Below the pieces are notes generated by a model, which searched no databases, was not told the DNA's origin, and was given only the letters and a program-made list of their open reading frames with translations. This document shows positions 23,652 to 34,627 of a stretch of DNA of 64,000 nucleotides, piece by piece (position 1 is the stretch's first letter; the number at the start of each line of letters is the position of its first letter). Source of the stretch: Saussurea involucrata (taxonomy: Eukaryota > Streptophyta > Magnoliopsida > Asterales > Asteraceae); NCBI GenBank assembly GCA_033807775.1, contig CM066322.1:21503001-21567000 (forward strand), read 5' to 3'. The position numbers were made by a program, and so were the translations under genes.

Positions 23652-24818
23652 CAACCCATCAATAAGTAAACCTTTAATGCATGATGTACCACATTTCAAT
23701 GCACAAAGTACAAGTGTACCAAAAAACTGTAAAACCAAAGTTTCATACAAGTGAAATTATGGAAATCAGAGTGTAAAACCACAGATACCAACATCAAAAG
23801 GTGGCCATGACTATGATAGTACACCATTGTGGCATGGGCCACCCATGTGTGACCAAAGGTGAACACAACTCACCCCTTTTTATTCATCCTCATCTTCAAA
23901 TCAATCAACCAATCAAATTCACTTTCCATTATTCATCAACCTAAACCCCTTTTTCTCAAATATCAAACCCTAAACACAAATGTTCCCAACACTTGTACCT
24001 TCTTCATTACAACTTGTAAACCAACCCAACAAGAAGTTGGGTCTAAGACTATTTCATCTATCCTAAAGAGTAGAACAACTGTTAAAACATTGGTATAAAC
24101 AATAACGTTGCCAAAACCAGTACTGTGTTTACAAATAGTAAACCAAACCACAGTATAACTCATGAAGAGGGTAGATCTGGAGGGTGGGATGTACACAGAT
24201 ATGTCGAATCTTGGGTCCGGGCCATCCTTGAAAGTCTAGCCCAAAGAGTGGAGTGCGGGGTAACTTGTGACATCAACAAATAAGCAAACCACAAGGTGGT
24301 ATTGTGGTGGATAAAGAACCGGGTTCCAATCCTACCATCTACATAAGTCACGACTTTGTCACCGGATCATTATGGGTGAAACCAGGGATCGCCCATTTCC
24401 AAAAAACAACAACAAATAAGCAACCCATGAAAGTAAGACATTGAAAGCATAAAAGTTGTGAAAGAATCACATTAAAGAGGTCTTCTTAACTCTTATGTCA
24501 TAATAGAACCAAACCCTTCACCCCCAATTATCCCCCCACAATTACAAAGCTTATACCCCAACCAAAAAAGAAAAGAAAAGAAAAAAAAGAACCATTTCTC
24601 CTTATGTACATCACCCCCAAAAATTACACAAGGAAGAACATTTGAACCACAAAAACAAAAAATCAAGAACCCTAACCCCCTTTATCTTTCCCCCTTTCAC
24701 CATTTATACCCCCTCTCCCCCCAATCTTACCACATTTTTATTGCTTTACACATCTAAAGCACGAAAAGTATCGACACCCAAAATCGCGCTTCCTACCCCC
24801 AAAAACGGAATGTAACCT
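23652..24818. other. 3' flank of the RING/VWA gene
   Basis: The part nearest 24818 is probably 3' UTR of the minus-strand gene. A block at about 24175-24400 has a B-box-like GGTTCCAATCC and resembles SINE or tRNA-derived DNA, but its A box is unclear. No coding sequence is seen. Confidence 0.4.
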
Positions 24819-27800
24819 TTACCTTGGTTTTGGCTGTGATGCAAATGACCAAACAGGACGGACCATCCTTTGTGCCGAAGGGCTGCCCAAAAGAGAAGCT
24901 TGAGATCGAGTCAGCATCTCAACCATTGATGGGGTTTGATAGGCTTGAACCAGGCTTGAACCATCTGTTGAATCTCCACGAGTCGTGGCTCTTTGCCACG
25001 AGTGTGAGCTTAGCCCTGATAATATGTAAGCCCTTCCTGATGCTTCATACATGTGTCGGCTAGCCATCCTCTCTTGCATTTCCTTCAGCTCCGCATCGAG
25101 TGCCGCACACAGACGGTCACCAGACTTGGCCGAAACTGTTTCAGAAAGAACCCGCCTGCAGTTCTCGAGGGTACCAATGGCTTGTGCCAGATCACCTTCT
25201 TCGGCTGCAGTTCTTGCTTGTACCATGGCTTTTGCTGCTTGTAACCTGTTCTTTTGTCTATCAACTTCAATAGAAACACCAAATTCTTGCCCAAGATTAT
25301 CCGGCCTATTAATCCCAACAACTTCACTCTTTAAGTCAACCGTCTCTTTGGTCAACGGATCAGTATAATGACACCGCACTTTCAACAAAGAAGTCTCGTT
25401 GCTAGAAGTCAACTCTATTGGAATGTTGACCGAAACAAGAAAATCCCGCTCTTCATCAGCATACAAATCTCCAACATCAATGCATCCAGATTTCCCATCG
25501 GCCATCAAGTAATTCTTGTAGCTACCTGCCTTTAAAGACCCAAGAAGAACATGCGGGTTTACGCTCTCTATAATCACTTGCGCACCTTTGACCACAACGC
25601 TCAAAAGTCCACCAATACATTGCGCAAACGCATCTTGAATCACGCCTTCGGTCTCAATGAACGAAAACGTCCCACCAGAAATCTCAGAGATCGAGTGCAT
25701 CGAAGACGCATCGTGGTCCGTTCCAAACCCGAAAGCATGGACCGGAATTTTGACTCCGGAGTTCCCCTCACCACCATGGATTGACTTCGGGAGGAGTAAT
25801 TCGTAATTTGACTGATTTTGGCGGGGCCCAGAATTCGAACAACCATTCACAGTATAAGTATCTTGTCCATCAGATAACAGAATAATACTCGCAACAGGGT
25901 TGTTCTCCCTTCGGTCTTCCATCACTTTGGCGCCCTTTCTCAGACCTTCAGCGATATTGGTGCCGCCATTTGCCACCAATGAGTTGACAGCTTGAAGGGC
26001 ATGTTGCTTTCCTGTATCAGACATTTTGCGAAGCGGGAAGAGGCGGCGGGCGGAGGAGGAGAAGGCGATCACCGCCAGCCGATCAGCGGGTCCAAGATTC
26101 TGTATTACGAAACCCATGGCCCGTTTCAGCAGGGCAAGCTTTGTACCCGCCATGCTACCACTGATATCAAGCACAGTCACGAGATCAACAGGGGCTCGTG
26201 GTGTCTGGTTAACTTGGCTAAAACTGGAACCGTGGTTAGCGTTACTAGATTTAACCCCAGAAACAGAAGTCGGAGCTTTGAGGTGGATTAAAACCGTGAA
26301 CTCATCAGCAGCGCTGAACCGTGGAACAGCTGGAACCTCGGTGTAGGTTTTGACTGATACCCTTTTCAAAGAAGAGTTGTCTGTTGAAGTTTTGGTTGAA
26401 AACTTAAGGTCTAATGGTTCATCATCGTTAAAGATGGTTGGTTCTGGGACTGGGAAAACAGGGGCTGCAGCGTGGCGGGGGCTGTTTGGACGAGGCGGAA
26501 TAGGGCGGAGTAAAGTCATCACTGAATTGTCATGTGACCAATTTATGGGATTTATTCTTGTTCTTCCTAAAGGAGGCCCTGAACCAGTAGAACCCTGCAA
26601 TGGGACTTCTTTCCATTTGGCTCTGCAAACCGGGCAGATCTGATTACCGTGTTTCACATTCGAAGCAATACACTGGAAATGGAACGAATGTGAACATTCC
26701 GCAGTAAAAATGGCTTGCCCTTCTCCACGTTTCATTGAAGCTAAACATATCGTGCACGTCTTCTGTAACAAGAACAAAAAAAAATGTCACGACTTTTTCA
26801 AGAATTAGCGTATTCGTGAAACAAATCATAAGAATCGCATAATTCCCAAAAAATATTTAAACTTTGAACAGTAAACCTAACATACACAAATCTTGCCCTT
26901 TTTGACTTTTGAAAGTCAAATCCATATACTTAATTCAAATATAATTCAATATAATGTAACAAAACTTGCTATGAACTTAATGTTTTTTGTTCATAATAAT
27001 CATGTATAACTTAACCCATCTGTCAATATATCCGAAAACTAAACAAATTCATATCGATTTCAAAGTCAAAAAGCATTTCTTTTGACTTTGAAAAGTCAAA
27101 ACAAGATGCATCTAGATGAAGTCCAGAAGATAAGGCAAAACCAGATGCATCTGGCAACAAGAAGACAAGTAGACAACAACTACATTCAGAAACCCAGAAA
27201 AGGGTTCATCATAAGAGGTTAAAGACAAATGTTTGGTTGTTTTTGGTTTTTCTTTTGTCTTGTTTCTTAAATCATCTTCTTGATTATGAAGTTTACGACG
27301 TCGATAGTCAACAAATGAGGCCACAAACAACTCTAAATCTTTACTTTTCCTAAAGAGGGATCATAACGTCATGTACTGAAAACGATATGTAAAGCATGAA
27401 CAGTTGCTAAATTAATAATTTTAGAAACCATAAATCTCCAAGTGCCATGAAAACGACTGATATCAAATCCACATATCAACAAGATCAAATCAGGAAAATC
27501 TTGGAAACCCATTTACCATACAGATGTTTCCCAGATCAAACTTACAGACACATAACAAGATTCAAAGCTTCATAAGAGTTCAAAGATGCAATCAAATTAG
27601 ATGAAATTAGTTTAGGGTTTTATTTGTTTTGTGGGTCCATTGGAAAAGTGATTTAATCGTGGGTCCAGTTTAAAACGAAGATGGAATATGAAGAACATAT
27701 GAATGAATGACCACAAGAATCAAACCCTCAAAAAGGGGAAGGGCTCAATAGCATTTGAAAGAAACGGCATCAAGATTCAAGAAACATACAAGTTTTCTTG

Positions 27801-28336
27801 GGAGATGTTTGTAACAAAAAGCAAAAAAAAAAATAAAAAAAAAGTGGGAATTTACATGTATCAAACCGAGAAATTTATCTTTTTTTTTAAATTATTATCT
27901 TTAATTTTTTTTAGTTTACTTTTTTCCCCTTGATTTTGGTCATCTTTGGGAAGCTAATTTGACTTAATTTTGTTTTTCTGCTTTTAAGCAAGAAAACAGA
28001 GGAAAAAACAAAAACAGCCACCACGAAAGATAAAGAAAAAAACAATTTCCTGATACATAATAAACAAATCCAAAATTCTAAGGTCAAAATTTAAATAAAT
28101 AAGCAATAAAATAGAACCTTAGAAGATCTGTTGAAGGTTTTAGATAATCGTAAACTCGGAGACGCCGGCCGAGTAGCGGACCCGCTTATGCTCCATCCCG
28201 CCGGCGCAGGAGACAACAAGGCGGCATCGGAAAACCCATCTGAATGCGGCGGAGAATCGTCTGCATCAGCCTTAGGCACATAAACACACAAATTAGACAC
28301 CAAAGCCATCTTCACTTTCTTCCATTTACTCCCCAT
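24819..28336 (-). CDS. RING-H2 and VWA domain E3 ubiquitin ligase, WAV3-like
   Basis: Two exons on the minus strand (28336-28118 and 26762-24819) join in frame into 720 aa. The 1.36-kb intron has GT-AG ends. The N-terminus MGSKWKKVKMAL leads to a RING-H2 finger at about 76-119, with ligands C76, C79, C96, H98, H101, C104, C116 and C119. A von Willebrand factor A domain follows, with a MIDAS site (DISGSM at 272-277, GGTN T341, SDGQD D371). The C-terminal half is the conserved region of the Arabidopsis WAV3/EDA40 family. Those proteins are ubiquitin ligases affecting root gravitropism and auxin-dependent growth. The length fits the family (about 680-740 aa). The small first exon and single intron before the RING are also typical as I recall. 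Substrates cannot be inferred. Confidence 0.92.
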
Positions 28337-28560
28337 TCTTTCACCCCCAAAAATGTTTCAGATCTCGAAGTGGGTATTGAGCAAGAAGAGCTGAATCGGA
28401 CAATGAGAAGTGGGTTTTGAAGAATAATTGAAGAGAGTGGAAGGTTGGCGCGATTATCGAGGAGGGTTTTTAGAGAGAGAGAGATAGTAAAAAGAAAGGA
28501 GGAAGATGAGGGTTTTCCACTGTGAGTAAGACAATGAATGATGATGGGTAGGTCGTAGAT

Positions 28561-28605
28561 TCAGCGCTTACTCTTGAAGCAGGCGGCCATTAATTGAATT
28601 TCCAT
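28561..28605 (-). CDS. Possible upstream ORF in the WAV3-like leader
   Basis: A 14-codon frame (MEIQLMAACFKSKR, then TGA) lies 225 bases upstream of the main start codon, downstream of a plausible TATA box and on the same strand. If transcription starts near 28715 it is in the 5' leader and could dampen translation of the main frame. It overlaps no known family, so it may be chance. Confidence 0.3.
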   Translation of the reverse strand: MEIQLMAACFKSKR

Positions 28606-28740
28606 GAAGGAGTGTAGAGAGAGAGAGAGAGAGATGAATGCTCTTCTTTTTCTGGTTTTCTTTTTATGGAGGAGCTTGTTGACCTTTGTTTTTTGGTTTT
28701 GTGTTTGAGAGGAGTTTAGTGGACTGGTGTGGATGTTCAT

Positions 28741-28746
28741 TTTTAT
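28741..28746 (-). promoter_or_regulatory. TATA box, WAV3-like gene
   Basis: On the minus strand the sequence reads GGGTATAAAAATGAAC. A start about 30 bases further on (near 28715) would give a leader of about 380 bases. It would contain a CT-repeat tract (complement of the GA run at about 28617-28633) and the possible upstream ORF. Confidence 0.5.
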
Positions 28747-28982
28747 ACCCTCTATCTTCCTTTGCCAGCTCTTCAACTAAATTATTTATTTAGTTATAAT
28801 TTTATATAAATTACTATAATATTATTATCTTAAGTGTTATATATATTAAACATAAAAGAATTGAATTATACCATTTTATAAAAAATATTATGTTGATTTT
28901 ATATGTTATTTATTAATATAAGTTTGTTATACTTTGATTTTATTCTTTATTCTCTAGATGTTTTTTTTGCTATTACTTGTTA

Positions 28983-29756
28983 GGCCTTCCGTAGCGGGGT
29001 TCGGGATGGGCTCGGGATGGGTGAGGTGGCAGCGGGGAAGGAGCGGGGTTGGGCTACGGCTCGGGATGGCATGCGGGGCGGGATGGTTTTCAGGGATGGG
29101 ATCCCGATCCATCCCGAGGATTATTAAAAAAAAATTATTAAATTTTTAAAAATATATAACCGTTGAACGGCTTTATTATTAAAAAAAATTATTTTTCTCA
29201 ATTTAATCCCACTATATATTTAACTCTCAACCTCGTATTTCTCACACCTCTCAACCTCTTATTTCTCACACCTCTCAACCTCTTATTTTTCACACTATCA
29301 AATTCTCTTATTTCTCACACCTCTCAAACTCTCTCAAATTCTCTCAACCTCTTATTTTTCACACTATCAAATTCTCTTATTTCTCACACCTCTCAAACTC
29401 TCTCAAATTCTCTCAAACTCTCTCAAATTCTCTCAACCTCTTATTTTTCATAATTGGTACTTTGGTAGTGTTTTGTATTTTGTAATTTTTATTTTTAATG
29501 AATGATATGAATTTTAATTTTAATTATTTATCTTATTTTTATTTATTAAAAAATATATAAATATTTTTATTTTGTTAAATAATTAAATGTATAAATAAAA
29601 GAATTAAAATAAATGAGGTGGCAAAAGGGTTTGAGGGAATGGGGTACGGGTGTTTAGAGATCGTGAGGGATCGAGTGAGGGATGGAAGAAAAGCTGATGT
29701 GGCGCTGATGTGGAGTGGAATCTTTGAAAGATGCCCTCCATGGGGTGCTGATGGCC
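28983..29756. mobile_element. PIF/Harbinger-like element with minisatellite core
   Basis: TTA lies outside both ends (28980-28982 and 29757-29759). The inverted ends GGCCTTCCGTAGC and GGCCATCAGCACC agree at most positions. GC-rich arms with GGGATGGG/GGGATCG motifs enclose an AT-rich centre and a CTCAAA-type minisatellite. No transposase. Confidence 0.65.
29225..29446. repeat. CTCTCAA/CTTATTTCTCACAC minisatellite
   Basis: Units such as TCTCAACCTCTTATTTCTCACACC and CTCTCAAATT repeat with variation, and one longer block occurs twice in full. The apparent 96-aa open frame over it (repeated LLFFTPSNSLISHTSQ-like words) is only the translation of the repeat. Confidence 0.8.
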
Positions 29757-29759
29757 TTA

Positions 29760-31450
29760 TAAATTATATGAATGTAAGCTATATTTTTAAATCTATGGAT
29801 GTAACTAAGGGGTGTCATGTGAAATTAGTAATGAAGACATATGTTTCAAAAAAAATATATTAAAAACTTACCATATTTAACATGTATGATTAAAATATTT
29901 TTAAGAGATTCTTCAAGGTCAAATGTCAAATTTTTTAGAAAGTTTTAATTATAGAGATTACAACATTAATTGTATTGATAAAATAGATACAATCCATGAA
30001 ATATTATTTCTCTCCCGTAAACATTTAATTTCAGCAATTCTTATCAGTAAAAAAATAAAATGAAAAGTATTTTCTTTTATCTAAACAATCATTTTTGAAA
30101 AATTCTCTAAATTTTGAAATTTTCATTTTCTCTTGCCTACAATATTTGGAAAATTTGTTATCGATGCTCTTATAATATCTTCAACAGATTATTCAAAAAA
30201 AATGAAGAAGTAAAAAATCAAAATCTCCCAAAAAATTACATTCATCCAATAGATTCATTATTTTGAAAATTATACCATTAATTAATTATTTAAATATCCA
30301 ATACAAATCATTTGCTTCTCAGCATTTTCATTGGTAAATGAATAAAAAATGATTTATCTTTTATAAGTAATTATTTTTGGAGGTATATTTCCGAATTTTA
30401 AAAAATTTATCATCTCACTTTTAATTTCTCCATTTTGGAGAAGGTATTATGTGATCAGTTGGATCAAAAACCCTTAAAATCTTAATTTTGAAGATGACTC
30501 TTCAAATGTCTCTAATTGATTTCCTAAATAGAGATGGCTCTTCAAATGTCTCTTCAAAAGCTTCAAAAAAATATAAATCTATTCTCAATAGATTTCCCAC
30601 TTTAGATCATCGACATTAGTTATAATATTAAAATATTTCATTCATTTATTAAAATATCATTTTTTTCTCTATGTATTTATTTTCAAAGCTTCATTTTGAT
30701 GCTCTCAAACGATAATCATTTTTTAGGTGTTCTCCATGTTTGGATATTAAGGGTTTTTCTTTCCTACTTTCTCAATTTTTGAAATAGTTTTGGGGAGACC
30801 GTTGAATCAAAACTTTGGCTCAAAATCTCCATTTTTCATTTCGGAAAAGTTATTGAAGGTGCTCTTAGAGGTTGTTGCAATTTCTATTTTATCCAAACGT
30901 AAATTTAACGAATGAGAATTGGGTTAATTTTTCATCCTCGATTTACAATAAAGTTTACATGTCATTATATCACACAAGTGATCAGTACGCTTGACACTCA
31001 CTTTTCCAATATATTGTGAGATCATTTTAGAGTCGTTAAATGACAACCCTTCACTAGGAAAATAGTCAAAACACTATGAAATTTCATTTTCCTATGAATG
31101 CTTGTTGTTTTGATTGTGATTATTTGGTCATCCAACGACACAGTTATAGACTCATGTGTCTGATGAAGAGTGGATGGTTTCATCGGACACAACTCTATAA
31201 TCATTTTGTAGAAAAAGTTAGTTGTACTAATCAATATATGTAGATGTTTAATTAAATTAAACAAAATAAATTAACATGACGAATGTTAGATCTAATTTAA
31301 ATAAACATGATATGAAAATATTTTAAATCCATACCTAATTGGTTTGTCTTCAAATAAAGCAACATTTGTTCCTCTTTCCTACTATTATGGACTCTCATAA
31401 TCCACCCACCGGTAGCCCAAACATCTTCGTTGGCACACGAATATGATTCC
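29760..31450. other. AT-rich intergenic DNA, no gene
   Basis: Long AT-rich tract with repeated but diverged phrases (for example AAATGTCTCTTCAAA, CTCTTCAAATGTCTC near 30500-30560). No frames of interest and no clear transposon ends. Confidence 0.5.
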
Positions 31451-31640
31451 GGCTCTGATACCACTTGTAATGCCTCAAGTCCAAAGAAACACGTTCACCC
31501 AATAACTTTCAATTCAACTTAAAATCGTGAATTCATGATTGAGGTTATTAATAGCCACGGCATGAGACGCATAAATAGCTCATAAATTCCATATATTCAT
31601 GTGGTATCAATTTATATGTTATATATATAATTTTTAAGAA
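31451..31640 (-). mobile_element. LTR/primer-site remnant of a retrotransposon
   Basis: On the minus strand, TGGTATCAGAGCC (31463-31451) matches the initiator-methionine tRNA primer site used by the three LTR elements further right. It is preceded by what would be the LTR end (TACAAG...), and on the plus strand TGTAATGCCTCAAGTCC follows. This looks like the 5' LTR start of a truncated element. The other end is not found. Confidence 0.4.
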
Positions 31641-31937
31641 TCATTATGCAACAAATTATAGTCCATAATGTCAATAGAAAAAAAGTGTGTTTAAAACATC
31701 ACAATAACAAAAAATATGAAACAAAAATTATTGGTAATTGTAAAAATCTCTAATATACTCATCAAAATCACTACTTTTTCTTTTCTCTTCTTACCTTTTT
31801 TTTATATACTTTATGTTGACCAAAAAACATCGGTAATTATTATAGATTTGAATCATACAATGATAAATCTAAATCTAAATTTTGAAGAATAATAATAAAA
31901 ATAATAATACTTTTTTAAGTAATTATTTATATATATA

Positions 31938-32866
31938 TATATACATATAATAAATAAGTAACTAGCATGTCACGTGTCATCTTCTGGTGAGCCGACTTCA
32001 GTATTTTCCCGCCTAAACATGTATCTAGACGCAGTTTACATTATAAGTTCAATTAGCACACACACATTCACTCCTTCTTAAATCTCTACTTAATTTAAAT
32101 TTTTAATTTATACGTTACATTTACTACCCTTGTAATTAGGTATGTAGTTTACTTTTAATCTCTTACTTTTTTATTTTTCATTTTAGACTCACATAAATAA
32201 TGTATATGAACTAAAATGCATTAAAAACATTTTTATTTTTTTACAAATTATACCATTGTAATCATTTCGTCAATACCTTCGAAATGAACCCAATATTGAA
32301 TATTTTTGGATTTAATTATATTATTAAATATCATAAATATATACGAATTAATGTGTCTTGATTAGTATGAGATTTGTTGAAATTAGTATGGGATTTGATA
32401 CAAATAATCACTAAATTGTCGTGATTTTCTTTTTGCAATTTCATATCAATTTTTACTTCAAAGTCGAATATCCTTCGACGAATTACAATTCTATCAAATT
32501 CCATTCTGTCAACGAAACACCCTTAAAATTATCATAAGTGATTTAATTACATGAAAAAAAATATCACTTATCAACTGACTTTTGGATTATGAGTTCGAAC
32601 CTTTTTCAAAAATATAAATATGCAAATATTTTAGTATAGTATATTTAATTATTTATACTTTCTTAATCATGATTATATTACTTTAATTTTAATTGAACAA
32701 CATATTATCAGTTATCAACATATGGTTAGCTAATGATATTTTCAAAGTCAAATTCTTATGCTTCCCGTCAATTCACTTTAAATTAATCTTTCATAATAGT
32801 TGATAAGTTTTCTGGCATGATTTAATTTTTTTAAATTACCCCGTGTAATACACGGTTCGAACCTAG
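31938..32866 (+). mobile_element. Non-autonomous Helitron
   Basis: The 3' end has the Helitron signature: a hairpin (CCGTGTAATACACGG, 32841-32855) followed by TTCGAACCTAG and then a host T. The 5' end (about 31938, TATATACATATAATAAATAAG) matches the start of the Helitron copy at 52124, but its leading TC has drifted in a TA repeat. The body shares CACGTGTCATCTTCTGG, GAGCCGACTTCAGT and many other words with that copy. No RepHel protein is encoded. Confidence 0.75.
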
Positions 32867-32897
<31 letters not shown>

Positions 32898-33041
32898 GTG
32901 ATATAAATCAAATACAAATCATCTATTTGTTGCATCTCTTACAAACCAATGCACATATATGCATAATCTGAGATGTATATATGCACCATCTCATGTGAAT
33001 GTATGTACATTATACGTATATTCTTGCACGTATACATATAT

Positions 33042-33309
33042 AGGGGAGGTATCCGTTGCAAACCAGTCAGTTTGTGCAAACTATACAAACCACTATATTA
33101 GGAAACAATAGATGTATTTATGGATAATCATTATGATTCATTAATTAAGACTGAGATATATATGGAAGATGATAAGATTCATTCATTATGATCATGACTT
33201 TAGATTAGGAAACATAATAAAATCAGATATTTATTAGACTTGATCAACGGCTAAGATTGGTTTGTATAGTTTGCACAAACTGATTGGTTTGCAACGGATA
33301 CCTCCCCTA
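33042..33309. mobile_element. Hairpin MITE with ~55-bp inverted ends
   Basis: AGGGGAGGTATCCGTTGCAA at the left is mirrored by TTGCAACGGATACCTCCCCT at the right. Pairing continues through AACCAGTCAGTTTGTGCAAA and CTATACAAACCA with very few mismatches. TA-rich flanks give a possible TA duplication. Non-coding. Confidence 0.85.
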
Positions 33310-34107
33310 CATATATATATATGCACATTATTCACATATGCACATTATTGTTTATAAAGTATGCAAGAAATTAAAGATTTATATTTTACGGAGCCTATAT
33401 ATAAATATATATTAATTTCGTCTTTAAATGAAAAAAAGGTAAATCCCAAATGACTTTTTTTTCGTAAGTATCTCTCTATCCCTTGACTTTTGTTCTTATC
33501 AATCGACCCACTTTTTTCCAATGGTATTAAATTTTGTAAAAGGATACTTTATTTAAAATACTTTGATCATTTAAAGTTATTACTTTTATGACACATTATG
33601 TTAGTACAGTCTTTAAATGTGAATAACAGTGAAATATGAATTTGGTCCCTATGGTTTGTCAATCGTTACGAAAATGGTCCCTAAACTTCATTTATTACAG
33701 ATTAGGTTTGTCGTTTGAAATTTTGAAACCGAATGGTCCCTTCCTCTAACGACCATCCAGATCCTCCGTTATCCTTAAGGACAATTTTCGTCCTTTTTCT
33801 TTTTTGTCTTTACTCGAGGGACTAGTTCATAATAACCACATAAATCACAGGGACCCAATCCGTATAGGTTGGGAAATAAAAATTGTTAAAATTTTTATAC
33901 TTTAAGTTTATTAAATTAATTAATTAGTATACTCTAATATATATATATATATATATAAGTTTATTTTTATTTTATATCCTCTTTCGAAAAAAATATACAT
34001 TACCTATACACAAACATGTATATATAGTGAGGTTCAGCGAAAAACCAGTTTCATTCAACCTCAGGATTTGTTGATTCAATAGATGTGATTAAATGAACAT
34101 TTACAAC
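33310..34107. other. Intergenic DNA with a candidate MITE
   Basis: At about 33636-33862, AATTTGGTCCCTATGGTTTG and, inverted, GATTGGGTCCCTGTGATTTA form weak inverted ends, as in many GGTCCCT-type plant MITEs. A TA repeat lies at about 33937-33956. No gene. Confidence 0.4.
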
Positions 34108-34627
34108 TGTAACAACCCAAATTCCATAAAATGTAATTTATAACATTACAACCAAAAATGGTCCCAGACTATACAATTTCATAAATTATACTCTAGGTTT
34201 GCAGCGGATAAACACATTCACAACTGAGATGCTACAGGAAGCCCGACGGTAATCTACAAGTCTTCACTAGGCTATAGCTCTTCTACCGCACCACATCTTT
34301 CCATCTTCACCAGATGAAACCCCAAACAAGACTTTAACCTGAAAATGGTTTTAGTTTTGGAAAAAGCGAGGGTTATACCATGAGGTGAGGTCTAGTGAAT
34401 TCCCTCTTTAAAACAGTTCCACACAAACACCAATTTAAAACGTGCAACTGTTACAATAATAAACGTAATTTCAGTTTAAATGCTCGACTCCACATAAGGG
34501 TATTGCACAGTGGTCTCAACTCCCATCACCTCATGTGATGTCCACACACTCGGGGCCACTAATAGATCCCCACGGCCCCAAGAAGATGCCATACCCGTGT
34601 GCACAAGATACAGATTTGAGGCACACG

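Noticed and set aside
25992..26643. Plus-strand open frames of about 100 aa
   Set aside because: They are shadows of the minus-strand RING/VWA exon.
29163..29453. 96-aa frame with repeated serine/leucine-rich words
   Set aside because: It is the translation of the minisatellite inside a Harbinger-like element.
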